From Kocuria coralli (lineage in GTDB: Bacteria > Actinomycetota > Actinomycetes > Actinomycetales > Micrococcaceae): a stretch of 64,000 nt of DNA. Location: contig NZ_ML708624.1 in NCBI RefSeq assembly GCF_008831305.1, forward strand, positions 1 through 64,000. The letters run 5' to 3'. Shown one piece after another: positions 15,712-27,105 of this stretch (the first letter of the stretch is position 1; every line of letters starts with the position of its first letter). The position numbers were made by a program, and so were the translations under genes. The notes under the pieces were generated by a model. That model saw only the letters and a list, made by a program, of their open reading frames with translations, was not told where the DNA came from and made no database searches.

Positions 15712-17080
15712 GGGTCTCCTCGAGACGAGGCTTCAGCCACCGCCGCACGGCGTCCTCCCACCGGCGTGGTGAGACGTTCCATTCCTTGGTGTGCCGAGCA
15801 TGCCAGAACCCCACGAAGTCCACCCACGGCGACAGCCGCGCGAGTTCGCGGGAGGCCGTGTCCGGCACGAACTCGTCGTCCTTGGAGTGCAGGATCAGCG
15901 TGGGGGTGCGCAGCTCCCGATACCGGGTGACCCAGTCCAGGCTGGCCAGATCCACCGGAGCCGTCAGGCCGGTGAGATACCGCCCCCTGGGTGAGCTGAT
16001 CAAACTCGTCGCCATCGTCGCGATGCGCCGTGGCACCCCGTGATCCGTGGTGTGGTGGGCGAAGAGGGTGAACCAGTCCACCACCGGGCCGGTGAGGACC
16101 ATGGCGGCGATGTCGTCGCGGTAGAAGGAGAGATCCGCGGTCTGCAGGCAGATCGCCCCGCCCATGGACCAGCCGAAGAGCACGATCTGGGTGGCCCCGC
16201 GGGACTTGGCGTAGGAGATCGCGACCTGGACGTCCTTCCATTCCGTGAACCCCAGGCCGTACCGGTTGTCGGGGGTGGACGGCGCCTCACGGTCGTTGCG
16301 GTAGGAGATGAGCATGGAGGTCAGGCCGAGTTCCCGGGCGGTCCTGGCAGCCCTCAGGCCTTCCAGGCGCTGGGCTCCCCGCCCGTGCACCATGATCGCC
16401 CAGGGGCCTTCGAGCATGCGAGGGCGCTGGCTCTCCTCGGGGCTCGGCCGGCCGTCGGCAGGGATCACCCATGCCGGGGCGAGCCCCACCTCGATCGGGA
16501 TCTCGACCTCCTCGTAGGCCAGGTCCAGCCTGCCGGGATCCGGGTAGACGGTCCCCGACCACCAGCCCCTGGACGCCCGGGAGAGATCGCCGCTGTAGAC
16601 CTCCTCGACCTCCCGCACCACTCGGCCGTCCCGGGGAGAGAGCGAGATGATCGCACCGATGCGCGCGTGACCCCGCCCGCCGTCGAAGCGCAGGCTGTAG
16701 ACGCCGTCCACCGTGGTCTCCACGGTCGCGGCCAGCACGATCTCCCCCGCCCCCGGAGCGACCGGGGTTGCCGGAGCGGCCGGGGCGGCTGAATCCGCCG
16801 GGGGCTCCGGGACGTAGCGGTAAATCGCGAGGTCCTCGGAACGGTAGCGCGGGGGCACCACGACCTTGCGGGCCAGGTAGGTGGCCAGTGCCGAGGACAG
16901 CCCGAAGGTCAAGGAGGCTGCCCCCACGGTCGCCGCGGCTCCCATCACGGCACCGCGCTTCCACCCCGCCTGGTGCTGGCGTGCGGATACGGCCGCCGGT
17001 GCCCCTGCCGGGGTCTTCAGCCGCGGGGTCGCGACGGTGCCGCCGGTACGGGAGGCCCCTAAGGGTTCACGCAAGTGCAT
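15686..17080 (-). CDS. Membrane-anchored alpha/beta hydrolase
   Basis: A 464-residue protein with an N-terminal basic segment, one transmembrane helix (about 43-70, [20 protein letters not shown]) and an alpha/beta-hydrolase domain in the C-terminal half, probably outside the cell. MVHGRG marks the oxyanion strand, GWSMGGA contains the nucleophile Ser, KDDEFVP the acid and FWHARHT the His. About 200 residues between the helix and the hydrolase domain form a beta-rich region of unknown role. ATG 17080 is chosen because the helix follows at normal distance and GAGGAT lies upstream. Substrate unknown. Its promoter region is shared with divergent msrB. Confidence 0.8.
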   Translation of the reverse strand: MHLREPLGASRTGGTVATPRLKTPAGAPAAVSARQHQAGWKRGAVMGAAATVGAASLTFGLSSALATYLARKVVVPPRYRSEDLAIYRYVPEPPADSAAPAAPATPVAPGAGEIVLAATVETTVDGVYSLRFDGGRGHARIGAIISLSPRDGRVVREVEEVYSGDLSRASRGWWSGTVYPDPGRLDLAYEEVEIPIEVGLAPAWVIPADGRPSPEESQRPRMLEGPWAIMVHGRGAQRLEGLRAARTARELGLTSMLISYRNDREAPSTPDNRYGLGFTEWKDVQVAISYAKSRGATQIVLFGWSMGGAICLQTADLSFYRDDIAAMVLTGPVVDWFTLFAHHTTDHGVPRRIATMATSLISSPRGRYLTGLTAPVDLASLDWVTRYRELRTPTLILHSKDDEFVPDTASRELARLSPWVDFVGFWHARHTKEWNVSPRRWEDAVRRWLKPRLEETLRRSAERA

Positions 17081-17243
17081 ACCGCCATCCTCGCATGCGC
17101 CCTCCCGCGGCCCGCGGCATATTCTCCGCCCGAGGGGCGTTGCACTGTCTGGTGCCGCCCGAGGGAACGGACAGGGAACGACTCGGCGCACCAGTTCGAG
17201 CACGACTTCTCGACCACGACTTCGAGCACTACGGAGGAAGACC

Positions 17244-17717
17244 ATGGCTCACGATGCGACCCGGAACGCCGCAGAGAACTCATCCCCGCCGCCTGCCGAC
17301 CGGCAGGCCTCCGGGCCCGTCGTCCAACGCTCGGACGACGAATGGCGCGCCGTCCTCACCCCTCAGGAGTTCCACGTCCTACGGGAGGCCGGCACCGAAC
17401 GCCCCTTCACCGGTGAGTACTGGGATACCGAGACGGAAGGGGTCTACTCCTGCAAGGGGTGCGGGGCCGAGCTCTTCCGCTCGGAGACCAAGTTCGGATC
17501 GCACTGCGGGTGGCCGTCGTTCTACGCCCCTCTGGCCGAGGACCGGGTGCGCTACATCCGGGACTCGACCCTGGGCATGGAGCGGGTGGAGGTCCGCTGC
17601 GCATCCTGCGACTCCCATCTGGGGCACGTGTTCTCCGGCGAGGGCTACCCCACGCCCACGGATCTTCGGTACTGCATCAACTCGGTCTCGATGCGCCTGG
17701 AGCCGGCTCAGTCCTGA
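17244..17717 (+). CDS. msrB: Peptide-methionine (R)-S-oxide reductase
   Basis: Repairs oxidised methionine (R-sulfoxide) in proteins with thioredoxin as reductant. The 157 residues carry zinc ligands in CKGC (Cys70, Cys73) and CASC (Cys119, Cys122), the substrate motif HCGWPSFY and the catalytic Cys144 in RYCINSVSM. The first 28 residues are an extra, polar, low-complexity N-terminus with no signal peptide, so it acts in the cytoplasm. GGAGGAAG lies 4-5 bases before ATG 17244. No msrA is adjacent. Confidence 0.95.
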   Translation: MAHDATRNAAENSSPPPADRQASGPVVQRSDDEWRAVLTPQEFHVLREAGTERPFTGEYWDTETEGVYSCKGCGAELFRSETKFGSHCGWPSFYAPLAEDRVRYIRDSTLGMERVEVRCASCDSHLGHVFSGEGYPTPTDLRYCINSVSMRLEPAQS

Positions 17718-17777
17718 GGCTCCATCCCGCGGCGGCGGCAGCGATGACGGTGAGGGGGCGGGTCGCCAGCCCGTGTC

Positions 17778-17812
17778 TCAATATATGGAAAATCATTAAA
17801 AAGTGCAGATCA
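17778..17812 (+). promoter_or_regulatory. AT-rich tract upstream of DUF3000
   Basis: About 35 bases (TCAATATATGGAAAATCATT followed by AAAAAGTGCAGATCATG) stand out sharply from the GC-rich background between msrB and DUF3000. It may be an UP-element-like or promoter region for the leaderless DUF3000 transcript. Confidence 0.35.
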
Positions 17813-17867
17813 TGGGCACCGTCGGCGGCGTGCCACCGCTTCCCGCGTGAACTATCGACCTACCCTT

Positions 17868-17873
17868 GAAGCC
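17868..17873 (+). promoter_or_regulatory. -10-like box immediately before DUF3000 (leaderless start)
   Basis: The TACCCT box (about 17861-17866) ends 7 bases before GTG 17874, putting the expected transcription start at or next to the start codon. The coordinates given mark the box-to-start spacer. The AT-rich tract 17778-17812 lies about 60 bases upstream. Confidence 0.4.
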
Positions 17874-18464
17874 GTGAGCGCGGTTACCGATCTGCATGGA
17901 GGCCCGGGCCGATTCCGATCGGCGTCGGCTTCTTTGCGCAGTGCTCGGTGCCGCCCGGAGATCGAACTGACGGAGATCCCCGTACCCATGGGCCCCAGCG
18001 ATGCGGTGGCCTTCGCCGCCACCGTCACCGATGGGACGGCCTCGATCGGGCGTACCGGCCCGGACGAGCTGGCCACCGGACGTTTCATCCTGAGCTACGA
18101 CCCCGCCCGCCGGCACGAATGGAACGGCGCCTTCCGCATCGTGACCTACGTCAAGGCGCAGGTGGAACGCGAGCTCGGCCACGACGAGCTCCTGGCCTCC
18201 GTGGCCTGGAGCTGGCTCCTGGAGGCCCTGGACCGCAACGGGGCTGCGTACACCCGTGAAGGGGGGACCGCCTCGCGGGTCCTGGCCGAGGGATTCGGGC
18301 AGCTCGCGGACACCGGCGAGGTCATCGACGTCGAACTGCGCGCATCGTGGACCCCCCACGACGAGGAGTTCGGAAAACACCTGGAGGCATGGGCTGACAT
18401 GGTCTGCACGTTCGCGGGTCTTCCACCGGTCTCCGACGGCATCATCAGCCTCACCGGACGCTGA
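17874..18464 (+). CDS. DUF3000 domain-containing protein
   Basis: A conserved actinobacterial protein of unknown function, 196 residues. The family pattern is seen in FRSASASLRSARCRPEIELTEIPVP and WAVxxL-like segments through to CTFAGLPPVSDGI at the end. GTG 17874 is chosen: it begins just before the conserved helix, and TACCCT lies 7 bases upstream with no Shine-Dalgarno, so the mRNA is probably leaderless. In actinobacteria DUF3000 genes regularly precede rnd, as here (gap 67 bases), and the pair may be co-transcribed. No catalytic motif is apparent. Confidence 0.82.
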   Translation: MSAVTDLHGGPGRFRSASASLRSARCRPEIELTEIPVPMGPSDAVAFAATVTDGTASIGRTGPDELATGRFILSYDPARRHEWNGAFRIVTYVKAQVERELGHDELLASVAWSWLLEALDRNGAAYTREGGTASRVLAEGFGQLADTGEVIDVELRASWTPHDEEFGKHLEAWADMVCTFAGLPPVSDGIISLTGR

Positions 18465-18531
18465 CCGCCTGTACCGACCCGGCCCCCGCCACCCGAGCCC
18501 CACGCGACGAATACGAGGAATTGACCGACCT

Positions 18532-19950
18532 GTGAACACCCCGAGCCCTTCGCAGAAGCCCCTGAACGGGGCACGCCCCCGTGAGAGCGGGCCATCCGGT
18601 GGTACGGGCTCGGCCTCTCGCGATGTCCGCGGCGGCGCACGGGGCCCCGGGATCGTCGTCGACGGCTTCGAGGACTACACCGTTCCGCGCACGGTGCCCC
18701 TGGATCGCCCGCACGACGGCCTCCCGCGAGTCCTGGACACCCGGTCCCAGCTCGAACGGGCCGCGGAGCATCTGCACGTGGCCACCGGGCCCCTGGCCAT
18801 CGACACCGAGCGGGCGAGCGGGTTCCGTTACGGCCAGCGCGCCTTCCTGGTCCAGCTGCGGCGCGAGGGCGCGGGCACCATCCTGATCGACCCCGAAGCG
18901 GTCGGCTCGCTCGGGATCATCAACGAGGCCCTAGCCGGGGTGGAATGGGTGCTGCATGCCGCCACGCAGGACCTGCCCTGCCTGCGGGAGCTGGACATGT
19001 GGCCGGACCGGCTCTTCGACACGGAGCTGGGCGGCCGGCTGGCGGGCCTGCCTCGCGTCGGACTGGCCGCGGAGACCGAGGAACTGCTCGGTTTCACGCT
19101 GGCCAAGGAGCATTCGGCCGTCGACTGGTCCAAGCGCCCCCTGCCCGAGCCCTGGCTGACCTACGCGGCCCTGGACGTCGAGGTCCTGGTCCAGCTGCGC
19201 TGGGCGGTCGAGGACCTGCTGCGCGAGCAGGGAAAGCTCGACTGGGCCCTCGAGGAGTTCGAGGCCATCCGCACCGCTCCCCCGGCGCCTCCGCGGAAGG
19301 ACCCCTGGCGCAGGACCTCCGGGATCACCAAGGTCCGCAACAGGCGCCAGCTGACCGCGCTGCGCAACCTGTGGACGGCGCGGGAGGACCTGGCGCGCAA
19401 CCGGGACATCTCCCCCGGCAGGCTCCTGCCCGACTCGGCCCTGGTGGCCGCGGCGACCACCATGCCGCGGACGGTGCCGCAGCTGCTGAAGACCCAGGGG
19501 TTCCACGGCCGGGCTGCCGCTCGGGAGGCCCCCCGGTGGCTGGCGGCTCTGCAAGAGGCGCGCGGCGCGGAGGACCTGGTGCCCTACACCGTCGCATCGG
19601 ACGCCCTGCCGCCGGTCAAGGCCTGGGACACCAAGCGGCCCGACGCGGCCACGAGGCTGAAGAAGTTCAAGCCCATGATCGCCGAACTGGCCGCCCAGCA
19701 CGGGATGCCCACGGAGAATCTCCTGGTCCCGGAGCACCTGCGCCGTTTCGCGTGGTCGCCCCCGCGGTCGACCACGGACGAGGCCGTTGCCGCTCAGCTG
19801 GCCGAGCTGGGCGCACGTCAGTGGCAGATCGCGATCTGCGCGCCCGCCCTGGGCAAGACCTGGCGGCAGCTCCGGGCCGCCAGACGCGCCAAGGCGCAGA
19901 AGGCGGAGGACCTCACCGGGGAGCCCCAGGAGACCGTCTCCGGCGCCTAG
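18532..19950 (+). CDS. rnd: Ribonuclease D-like 3'-5' exonuclease with HRDC domain
   Basis: DEDDy-type exoribonuclease predicted to trim 3' ends of stable RNAs. The 472 residues have exonuclease motif I LAIDTERASG (Asp91, Glu93), motif II around HAATQDLPCL (Asp147) and motif III YAALDVEVL (Tyr211, Asp215), followed by an HRDC domain at about 265-360 and a conserved actinobacterial C-terminal region. The first 45 residues are Gly/Ser/Arg-rich and disordered. GTG 18532 is preceded by GAGGAA 11 bases upstream. Predicted metal ligands are all present. Confidence 0.93.
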   Translation: MNTPSPSQKPLNGARPRESGPSGGTGSASRDVRGGARGPGIVVDGFEDYTVPRTVPLDRPHDGLPRVLDTRSQLERAAEHLHVATGPLAIDTERASGFRYGQRAFLVQLRREGAGTILIDPEAVGSLGIINEALAGVEWVLHAATQDLPCLRELDMWPDRLFDTELGGRLAGLPRVGLAAETEELLGFTLAKEHSAVDWSKRPLPEPWLTYAALDVEVLVQLRWAVEDLLREQGKLDWALEEFEAIRTAPPAPPRKDPWRRTSGITKVRNRRQLTALRNLWTAREDLARNRDISPGRLLPDSALVAAATTMPRTVPQLLKTQGFHGRAAAREAPRWLAALQEARGAEDLVPYTVASDALPPVKAWDTKRPDAATRLKKFKPMIAELAAQHGMPTENLLVPEHLRRFAWSPPRSTTDEAVAAQLAELGARQWQIAICAPALGKTWRQLRAARRAKAQKAEDLTGEPQETVSGA

Positions 19951-20006
19951 AAGAGCTCGCGCACGTCATGAGCTGCGCGGCTTCGCCACCGGAACCCCCG
20001 CGCGCA

Positions 20007-20053
20007 CGGCAACGGGCCCCGGGACGCTCAGACGTCTCCGGGGCCCGTTGCCG
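20007..20053. terminator. Terminator between rnd and the YtxH-like gene
   Basis: A perfect 16-bp stem (20007-20022 with 20038-20053) lies between two convergent genes and can serve both. Confidence 0.8.
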
Positions 20054-20090
20054 TAGCGGTGCGCGCCGACTCGGCCGGTGCTGGATCCGC

Positions 20091-20414
20091 TCAGCTCGTG
20101 GAACCGGGGGTCGGCTGGGTCGAGCCGTCCAGGTTGTCGGTGGCATCGCCCTTGCCGCTGCCACCGGTGGCCTCCTTGACCTTGGCGGTGGCGGTCTTGG
20201 CGGCGTCGGCTGCCTTCTCGCTGACGACCGGAGCCTGCTCCTTGACCGCGGCGGCGGCCTTCTCAGCGCCCTCGTGCACCTTGCGGCGGACCTCGGGGTC
20301 CTCGTAGACGCCGGTGACCTTGGCCTGGACCTTCTCGAACGGTTCCCGGCCCATGTACGAGCCGACCAGGAAGCCGGCTCCGAAGCCGACCAGGAATGCA
20401 GCCTTCTTGATCAT
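20091..20414 (-). CDS. YtxH-like small membrane-associated protein
   Basis: A 107-residue protein. The N-terminus (KKAAFLVGFGAGFLVGSYMG) is a single Gly-rich transmembrane helix of the kind found in YtxH-domain proteins, followed by a charged Ala/Lys/Glu helix with (A/V)KEQAPVVSEKAADAAK heptad-like spacing and a Gly/Asp/Ser/Thr tail. The call is by architecture; the function of such proteins is unknown and is often linked to general stress. ATG 20414 has AAAGGGACC about 5 bases upstream. It is monocistronic. Confidence 0.65.
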   Translation of the reverse strand: MIKKAAFLVGFGAGFLVGSYMGREPFEKVQAKVTGVYEDPEVRRKVHEGAEKAAAAVKEQAPVVSEKAADAAKTATAKVKEATGGSGKGDATDNLDGSTQPTPGSTS

Positions 20415-20542
20415 GATGGTCCCTTTCTCAGCCGTGGCGGGCAGTCTGCCCGCCCTCGGTATCTAAGCCTACTGATCTGTGATCCGGCCGACAAAGCGGA
20501 TTCACCGGCCGTGTCGCGCCCTCGCGGCAACCCCGGTCCCGG

Positions 20543-22552
20543 TCACGACCGTCCGGACGGAGTCCGTGAGGGGAATCGCTGCGCGTCGTCGTCCTCGTCC
20601 ACCGGCCTGGCGTAGGGCACCTTGGTACCCAGCACCGAGGCCAGGGTGTCGTGAGCGATCCGCTGGGCTGTGAGACCCACCCGTTCCAGGATCTCCGCCC
20701 GGGAGGCGTGGGCGAGGAACTCCGTGGGCAGGCCCACTTCGTTCAGGGCGGTGTCCACACCCGCATCACGCAGACTCTGGCGCAAGAGCGAACCGATACC
20801 GCCCGATCGCACGCCATCCTCCACGACCACCACGATCCGGTGCCGGCGGGCGAGATCCCCCAGGGACGACGGCACGGGAAGCACCCAGCGCGGGTCCACT
20901 ACGGTGGCGGTCACGCCGTGGGCCTCCAGGCGCCGGGCGGTCTCCAGGCAGGTCCCTGCCATAGCGCCGACGGCGACGATCAGCACGTCCCGGTCGTGGT
21001 CCGGGACCTCCCTGCCGGTCCCCGTCCGCAGGAGGACGTCGACGCCGTCCTCCAGCCGCTCGACCGCGGGGATCTCCTGGCCCACGTCGCCCTTGGGATA
21101 GCGGATCACGGTGGGTGCGTCGTCGACGGCGACCGCCTCCCGGAGCTGCTCGATCATGCTGGGCTCGTCGCGAGGGGCAGCCAGGTGCAGGCCGGGGACG
21201 ATCTGCAGCAGGGCCAGGTCCCACATGCCGTGGTGGCTGGGTCCGTCGGGCCCGGTCACGCCGGAGCGGTCCAGGACCACGGTCACCCCCGCCTTGTGGA
21301 GGGCGACGTCCATGAGCAGCTGGTCGAACCCGCGGTTCAGGAAGGTCGCGTAGAGGGCCACCACGGGGTGCAGGCCGCCGAAGGCCATGCCTGCCGCCAT
21401 GGTGAGGGCGTGCTGTTCCGCGATCCCGACGTCCACGACCCGGTCCGGATGGGCGGCCTGCATCTTCTCCAGGCCGACGGGGATCAGCATGGCACCGGTG
21501 ACGCCCACGATGTCCTCCCGCTCGTCGGCGATCGCGGCGATCTCGTCGCGGAAGACCGCGGTCCACGACCGGCCCGAACTGGGTTTCATGGGCTGGCCGG
21601 TCTCCGGGTTGATCGTGCCCACCGCATGGAACATGTCGGCCTCGTCGGCCACCGCGGGAGCATAACCGTGACCCTTCTCCGTGATCGCATGCACGATCAC
21701 CGGCCCGCCGAAGTTCCTGGCGTTGCGCAGCGCCTGCTCCAGTGCCTCCTGGTCGTGCCCGTCCACGGGACCCACGTACTTCATCCCCAGGTCGGCGAAC
21801 AGCCCGTGAGGGACCACGACGTCCTTGATGCCGACCTTCATGCCGTGCAGACCGCGATAGGCCGCCTGGCCGAGGGGGCCGGCGTTCTTGAGGCCGTCCT
21901 TGACGGTGGTCAGGAGCTCCTCGTACCGGCGGTCCGTGCGCACGGCGTCCACGCCCTGCTGCACGTCGGCCTTGAGGTTGTGCAGCTGGCGGGCCAGGCC
22001 GCCCACGGTCGGGGCGTAGGAGCGGCCGTTGTCGTTGACCACGATGACCACCCTGCGGTCGGGGTCGCCCGCGATGTTGTTGGCCGCCTCCCAGGTCATG
22101 CCGCCCGTCATGGCGCCGTCGCCGACCACGACGACGACGGTGCGATCGTCCTGGCCGGTCATCGAGAACGCCCGGGAGATCCCGTCTGCCCAGGACAGCG
22201 ACGATGAGGCGTGGGAGGACTCGACGACGTCGTGGGCGGACTCACCGCGGTCCGGGTAGCCGGCCAGGCCGCCCGACTGGCGCAGGGTGGAGAAGTCGTG
22301 GCGCCCGGTCAGGAGCTTGTGGACATAGGACTGGTGGCCGGTGTCGAAGACCACCGGGTCCTGGGGCGAGTCGAAGACGCGGTGAAGAGCCAGAGTCAGT
22401 TCCACCACGCCCAGGTTCGGGCCCAGGTGCCCCCCGGTCGCCGACACATTGGTGACCAGGAACTCCCGGATCTCGCCGGCCAGCTGGTCGAGTTCCTGCT
22501 GCGACAATGCGTCGAGGTCCCGGGGGCCGTGGATACGCTCAAGCAGGGTCAT
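20543..22552 (-). CDS. dxs: 1-deoxy-D-xylulose-5-phosphate synthase
   Basis: First enzyme of the MEP route to isoprenoids: condenses pyruvate with glyceraldehyde 3-phosphate using thiamine diphosphate. The 669 residues include [16 protein letters not shown], the TPP/Mg motif [16 protein letters not shown], the central pyrimidine-binding domain with [17 protein letters not shown] and a transketolase C-terminal domain ([15 protein letters not shown]). The length is about 30 over the usual because of a polar C-terminal tail ([16 protein letters not shown]). It also feeds thiamine and pyridoxal synthesis in many bacteria. AGGAGGA lies about 5 bases before ATG 22552. Confidence 0.97.
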   Translation of the reverse strand: MTLLERIHGPRDLDALSQQELDQLAGEIREFLVTNVSATGGHLGPNLGVVELTLALHRVFDSPQDPVVFDTGHQSYVHKLLTGRHDFSTLRQSGGLAGYPDRGESAHDVVESSHASSSLSWADGISRAFSMTGQDDRTVVVVVGDGAMTGGMTWEAANNIAGDPDRRVVIVVNDNGRSYAPTVGGLARQLHNLKADVQQGVDAVRTDRRYEELLTTVKDGLKNAGPLGQAAYRGLHGMKVGIKDVVVPHGLFADLGMKYVGPVDGHDQEALEQALRNARNFGGPVIVHAITEKGHGYAPAVADEADMFHAVGTINPETGQPMKPSSGRSWTAVFRDEIAAIADEREDIVGVTGAMLIPVGLEKMQAAHPDRVVDVGIAEQHALTMAAGMAFGGLHPVVALYATFLNRGFDQLLMDVALHKAGVTVVLDRSGVTGPDGPSHHGMWDLALLQIVPGLHLAAPRDEPSMIEQLREAVAVDDAPTVIRYPKGDVGQEIPAVERLEDGVDVLLRTGTGREVPDHDRDVLIVAVGAMAGTCLETARRLEAHGVTATVVDPRWVLPVPSSLGDLARRHRIVVVVEDGVRSGGIGSLLRQSLRDAGVDTALNEVGLPTEFLAHASRAEILERVGLTAQRIAHDTLASVLGTKVPYARPVDEDDDAQRFPSRTPSGRS

Positions 22553-22642
22553 GGTTCTCCTCCTGGTTCCCCGTCATGGTTCACCGTCTTTTCGTCGATC
22601 GTACGCCCACCAGGGGATATTGCCGGGAACGCATCAACGGTA

Positions 22643-22676
22643 AGGGCCCGCCCCGTCGGGTGACGGAGCGGGCCCT
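22643..22676 (-). terminator. Terminator after aconitase
   Basis: AGGGCCCGC-C-CCGTC pairs with GACGG-A-GCGGGCCCT around a GGGT loop: 14 pairs and one mismatch. It starts 13 bases after the acn stop codon. Confidence 0.7.
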
Positions 22677-22689
22677 GGATCCGCGTGGG

Positions 22690-25371
<2,682 letters not shown>

Positions 25372-25463
25372 ATTGCCCGGAACTCCTCTCGCCACGGTTG
25401 TGAAGTACCGCAGACGTCATGAGCCGCTTGGCGACGACGACGACGTCCCGGCAGTCGCCGCCC

Positions 25464-25469
25464 AATATA
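25464..25469 (-). promoter_or_regulatory. Candidate -10 box of acn
   Basis: TATATT on the minus strand lies 92 bases before the acn start codon. It is the best TAnnnT hexamer in an otherwise GC-rich leader. The -35 region is not recognisable. Confidence 0.4.
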
Positions 25470-25522
25470 CCGCTTCCAGGCCCCAGGATCCTCAGCGACG
25501 CCGGCCCGGGAGGTCGTTTGAC

Positions 25523-25533
25523 GACAAATTGTC
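25523..25533. promoter_or_regulatory. Small palindrome upstream of acn (operator candidate)
   Basis: GACAAATTGTC is an 11-base palindrome inside TTTGACGACAAATTGTCACC, 54 bases upstream of the candidate acn -10 box. Its position would suit activator or repressor binding. It also lies 51 bases before the end of the m5U methyltransferase gene reading frame (25585), outside any gene. Confidence 0.35.
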
Positions 25534-25584
25534 ACCGCTCGGACCGGGTGGTATCGAACAGGTCCAGCCAGCGTCTCGGGGCGT

Positions 25585-27105
25585 TCACCGGGTGAGGACC
25601 ACCAGGGTCTCGAGGTGGTGGGTGTTGGGGTAGAGGTCGAATCCCCGCACCGATTCGAACTGCCATCCGTGGTGCCGGAATCGGGCCAGATCCCTGGCCA
25701 GGGTGGCGGGGTCGCAGGAGAGGTAGACGATGCGGGAGGGCCCCAGGGCATTCAGGGCGTCGACCACGTTCTTGCCGGCACCGGCACGCGGCGGGTCCAG
25801 CACGACGACGCCGGGGCGGGCGGTCTCCGCCGCGGAACGGGTCGAGGACGCAGCACGGCTCCCCGCCCGGGAGGCCGTCCGGCGTGCCCGCCCGCCGCCC
25901 CTCTGCCGGGAGCCATGCGCCCGTCGGCGCGGCGCCCGCACCACGCCCGGCCAGCGTTCGGCCAGGACCTCGTCCACCGATCCCCGCACCACCTCCACCT
26001 GCTCCTGCGGGGCGGAGTTCCTGGCCGCGTCGGCGCTGGTGAGCGGCGAGCCCTCCACCGCCAGGACGTGACCGGATGCCCCCACCCCCTCCGCGAGCGC
26101 GGCGGTGAACAGCCCGGCCCCGGAATAGAGGTCGAGAGCGGTCTGCCCCCCGGTGAGCTGGGCGGCCTCGCCGACAGCCTCGAGGAGGGTCGCGGGAGCG
26201 TGACGGTGGATCTGCCAGAAACCGGCTGCCGAGACCTCCCAGGAGAACCCGCCGGCGCGCTCCCGGACCGTTGCCGTCCCGGCCAGCACCTCCGCCGGCC
26301 CGCGTTCCCCTTCAGCGGGGCCGAGCAGCACGGAGAGCCCGGGGCTGGCCTCCTCCAGGCGCGCGAGCAGTTCCCCCGCCAGCCGCTCCCTCAGTGCTTC
26401 CCTCAGGGCAGCGGAGTCGCCGGCTGCGGGGGTCACCACGATCGCCGGGGCCTCGCCGTCCGCTCCCCCGCAGGGTGCGACCAGGTCGATTCGCTCGGCT
26501 CCCGTGAAGTCGAGTTCGGCCAGGCCCAGCGCCTCCAGTGCCGGGACCATGAGCGGGAACCCGGCGACCGGGACGAGCGCCTCGGAACGGTGCGGGTGCA
26601 TGGCGATCGACCCGGCGGCGTCGACGGCGAAATGCGCTCGCGTGCGCCACCCCAGTCCGCGCGGGTCCTCACCGGGGAGGGCCTCTACGGCCGGGTCGAG
26701 GGCGTCCAGCTCCGCCGGCGCGAGCCGGCCGATGCCGCCGAGCAGTTCGCGCAGCACCCCGGTCTTGACCTCCCGCTGACGCTCGAGCGTCAGATGGCCC
26801 ATCTCCGCACCTCCCACGGGAGGGAGGCCCCCGGCCGCGGTCAGCAGGGCATCGGCGGCCTGCCATGGATGACGGTCGCGGCGATGGGGGGACGCCTCCA
26901 GGACCTCGACGGTATCCGCTCGCCAGAACTTCGCGCCAGGGTCGGCGTCGGTGAGCCGGGCCTTCACTCGCTCGCCGGAATCCGCGTGCCTGACGAAGAC
27001 CACCCGGCCCTCGTCCGTGCGGGCCACCGTGTGACCGCCGTACGCCCAGGGACCGGGGGTGAGCACGAGGTCCTTCGGGGATCGATCGGGTGCGGGGGAA
27101 GTCAA
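25585..27105 (-). CDS. TrmA/RumA-family RNA (uracil-5-)-methyltransferase
   Basis: SAM-dependent m5U methyltransferase; whether it acts on 23S rRNA or tRNA cannot be told. The 506 residues comprise an N-terminal TRAM domain (VARTDEGRVVFVRHADSGERV), a central domain and a C-terminal Rossmann domain with AAGFWQIHRHA (catalytic-site Gln), LDLYSGAGLFT (SAM), VVLDPPRAGAG and YLSCDPATLARDL with the catalytic Cys. An unusual Arg/Ala/Ser-rich insert of about 40 residues precedes VVLDPPRAG. TTG 27105 overlaps the permease stop (TTGA) and has GGAG 5 bases upstream; GTG 27066 with AAGGA is an alternative start. The RumA-type N-terminal Fe-S cysteines are absent. Confidence 0.88.
   Translation of the reverse strand: MTSPAPDRSPKDLVLTPGPWAYGGHTVARTDEGRVVFVRHADSGERVKARLTDADPGAKFWRADTVEVLEASPHRRDRHPWQAADALLTAAGGLPPVGGAEMGHLTLERQREVKTGVLRELLGGIGRLAPAELDALDPAVEALPGEDPRGLGWRTRAHFAVDAAGSIAMHPHRSEALVPVAGFPLMVPALEALGLAELDFTGAERIDLVAPCGGADGEAPAIVVTPAAGDSAALREALRERLAGELLARLEEASPGLSVLLGPAEGERGPAEVLAGTATVRERAGGFSWEVSAAGFWQIHRHAPATLLEAVGEAAQLTGGQTALDLYSGAGLFTAALAEGVGASGHVLAVEGSPLTSADAARNSAPQEQVEVVRGSVDEVLAERWPGVVRAPRRRAHGSRQRGGGRARRTASRAGSRAASSTRSAAETARPGVVVLDPPRAGAGKNVVDALNALGPSRIVYLSCDPATLARDLARFRHHGWQFESVRGFDLYPNTHHLETLVVLTR

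Noticed and set aside
20479-20540. A dxs terminator hairpin (CGGCCG arms)
   Set aside because: The 6-base arms are palindromic by themselves and the loop is long; too weak to call.
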